This document shows, one piece after another, positions 7,595 to 8,185 of a stretch of DNA of 8,185 nt (the first letter of the stretch is position 1; the number at the start of each line of letters is the position of its first letter). Made by a program: the position numbers and the translations under genes. This stretch comes from Bacteroidales bacterium (GTDB taxonomy: Bacteria; Bacteroidota; Bacteroidia; Bacteroidales; JAGOPY01). The stretch is from positions 1-8,185 of the forward strand of contig DAOWEV010000069.1 of assembly GCA_030638325.1 (NCBI GenBank). Direction: 5' to 3'. The notes below the pieces were generated by a model that was given only the letters and a program-made list of their open reading frames with translations, was not told the origin of the DNA and made no database searches.

Positions 7595-7683
7595 GGTTGC
7601 ACGATTGCGCGACGTATAAGATTGAACGAAGTGATGTACATTTCGAATATCGCTATGTCGTACAATCGCCCAATCGTGCAATC
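7595..7683. repeat. Large imperfect inverted repeat (TTGCACGATTG arms)
   Basis: GGTTGCACGATTG (7595-7607) pairs with CAATCGTGCAATC (7671-7683) over 13 bp with one G-U pair. CGACGTA (7610-7616) pairs with TATGTCG (7654-7660) over 7 bp with one G-U pair. Together they make a long stem with an asymmetric internal loop and a loop of about 37 nt. The right arm has CAATC repeated every 8 bp. No protein-coding gene is visible here. It resembles a small dispersed palindromic element, and an RNA role cannot be shown. Confidence 0.6.
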
Positions 7684-7687
7684 ATCA

Positions 7688-7806
7688 CGTCATCCCGGCG
7701 AAGGCCGGGATCTGTCAGCGAACTGAAGAACTGTCTTCCCAGCGCAGGCCGGGATCCGTTAGCAAATCGAAGAGTAGTTCTCCCGGAGAAAGGCAGATTC
7801 AATCTT
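7688..7806. repeat. 44-bp tandem array of the GGCCGGGATC palindromic repeat family
   Basis: Two clear units (7689-7732 and 7733-7776) share GTC(A/T)TCCC, AGGCCGGGATC and a GAAG toward the end. A third, decayed unit begins at 7777 (TCTCCCGGAGAAAGGCAGATTC). The 26-bp core is the same family as the copy at 901-926. The array is intergenic and begins right after the inverted repeat at 7595-7683, downstream of the T9SS gene on the minus strand. Confidence 0.75.
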
Positions 7807-7822
7807 CGATGTAATGTTCGAT

Positions 7823-8185
7823 CTACTTCATCTTAATGATCTTCCCAGAGGCTACTTGCTGACCTGCCTGCAACCTTAACAAATATAAGCCGGCCGGGAG
7901 CCCGGAAGCATCAAAACGAACAGCATATTCCCCGGCTGCTTGTGTTTCATTAACCAGCGTGGTTATCTCTTTACCATGAATGTCAAAAACACTTAAACCA
8001 ACCACTTCGACATTCGATATTCGATATTCGATATTCATCATTCCATTAGCTGGATTCGGATAAATATAAATACCAATTGATGCATTTTTTACGTGATTAA
8101 AATCAATTATTCCAGGATTAATACATGTATCAGGATATTCATATGCTCCCATATCGGGAATAAAGTAAAATGTATCCGGCCGTGG
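7823..8185 (-). CDS. C-terminal end of a secreted beta-helix-type protein with T9SS type A sorting domain (5' end beyond right edge)
   Basis: The frame is open from the right edge (first visible residues PRPDTFYFIPDMGAYEY) to a TAG at 7823-7825, giving 120 visible residues. The methionine at 8152 is internal, because the frame continues upstream of it. PDMGAYEY corresponds to PDMGADEV in the beta-helix protein at 951-3047 and usually marks the end of a parallel beta-helix region. A T9SS type A domain follows: YIYPNPANG, an IEYRI strand, LSVFDIHGKEI, LPAGLYLLRLQAG, and a final GKIIKMK. The part before the edge is therefore probably a beta-helix paralogue of the other secreted protein, though the helix itself is not visible. 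Part of the domain is encoded by the heptamer tract at 8007-8041. That this gene ends with TAG right after a canonical T9SS terminus shows that TAG is a normal stop in this organism. Confidence 0.88.
   Translation of the reverse strand, partial: PRPDTFYFIPDMGAYEYPDTCINPGIIDFNHVKNASIGIYIYPNPANGMMNIEYRISNVEVVGLSVFDIHGKEITTLVNETQAAGEYAVRFDASGLPAGLYLLRLQAGQQVASGKIIKMK
8007..8041. repeat. TCGATAT heptamer tract inside the T9SS sorting domain
   Basis: Five consecutive 7-nt units are seen: TCGACAT, three exact TCGATAT, and TCATCAT. They encode the NIEYRISNVE strand region of the sorting domain. The domain has normal length here (26 residues between YPNP and the end of FDIHG), so the tract overlays the domain rather than lengthening it. 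The same unit is found in the HTCS linker at 4091-4131. Confidence 0.75.

Noticed and set aside
7688..7806. CRISPR array
   Set aside because: There are only two clear units and one decayed unit, the sequence between cores is itself repeated rather than unique, and no cas gene is present.
7597..7836. Plus-strand open frame of 79 codons
   Set aside because: It is built almost wholly from the inverted repeat and the GGCCGGGATC repeats and shows no protein-like features.

Overview
The window looks like chromosomal DNA from a member of the Bacteroidota. Three things point there: two type IX secretion system (T9SS) type A C-terminal sorting domains, a single-chain hybrid two-component system (HTCS) of the type common in that phylum, and a promoter matching the Bacteroidota pattern (TTG, about 20 bp, TAnnTTTG). 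I cannot name a genus. All recognisable genes lie on the minus strand, so transcription runs from right to left.

Layout in coordinate order. 1-668: N-terminal part of an AAA/DUF4143-type ATPase, cut by the left edge. 669-950: spacer with a good promoter for the ATPase, three 33-bp-phased direct repeats over that promoter, and two strong palindromes. 951-3047: one reading frame for a secreted right-handed beta-helix protein with a T9SS sorting domain, split by an in-frame TAG at 1461-1463. 3048-3246: spacer with an SD-like site and helically phased direct repeats. 3247-7518: a 1423-residue HTCS (signal peptide, about 14 propeller blades, Y_Y_Y domain, membrane segment, HisKA, HATPase, receiver, AraC-type HTH). 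7519-7822: gene-free spacer with a perfect 13-bp hairpin, a large imperfect inverted repeat and 44-bp tandem GGCCGGGATC repeats. 7823-8185: C-terminal end of a second beta-helix/T9SS protein, cut by the right edge.

Biologically, the HTCS is a one-protein signalling route: the periplasmic propeller probably senses a ligand, and the cytoplasmic AraC-type HTH controls transcription. The surface or secreted beta-helix genes on both sides are the obvious candidate targets, but this is inferred from position. No SusC/SusD pair or recognisable glycoside hydrolase is visible.

The most unusual signal is not a gene family but short DNA repeats with a 7-nt period inside coding sequence. One is a 105-bp palindromic tract of 15 heptamers that inserts about 35 residues in frame into the HATPase domain. 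Another heptamer family (TCGATAT) occurs both in the HTCS linker and in the T9SS domain of the right-edge gene. With the intergenic palindromes, several repeat families fall within 8 kb.
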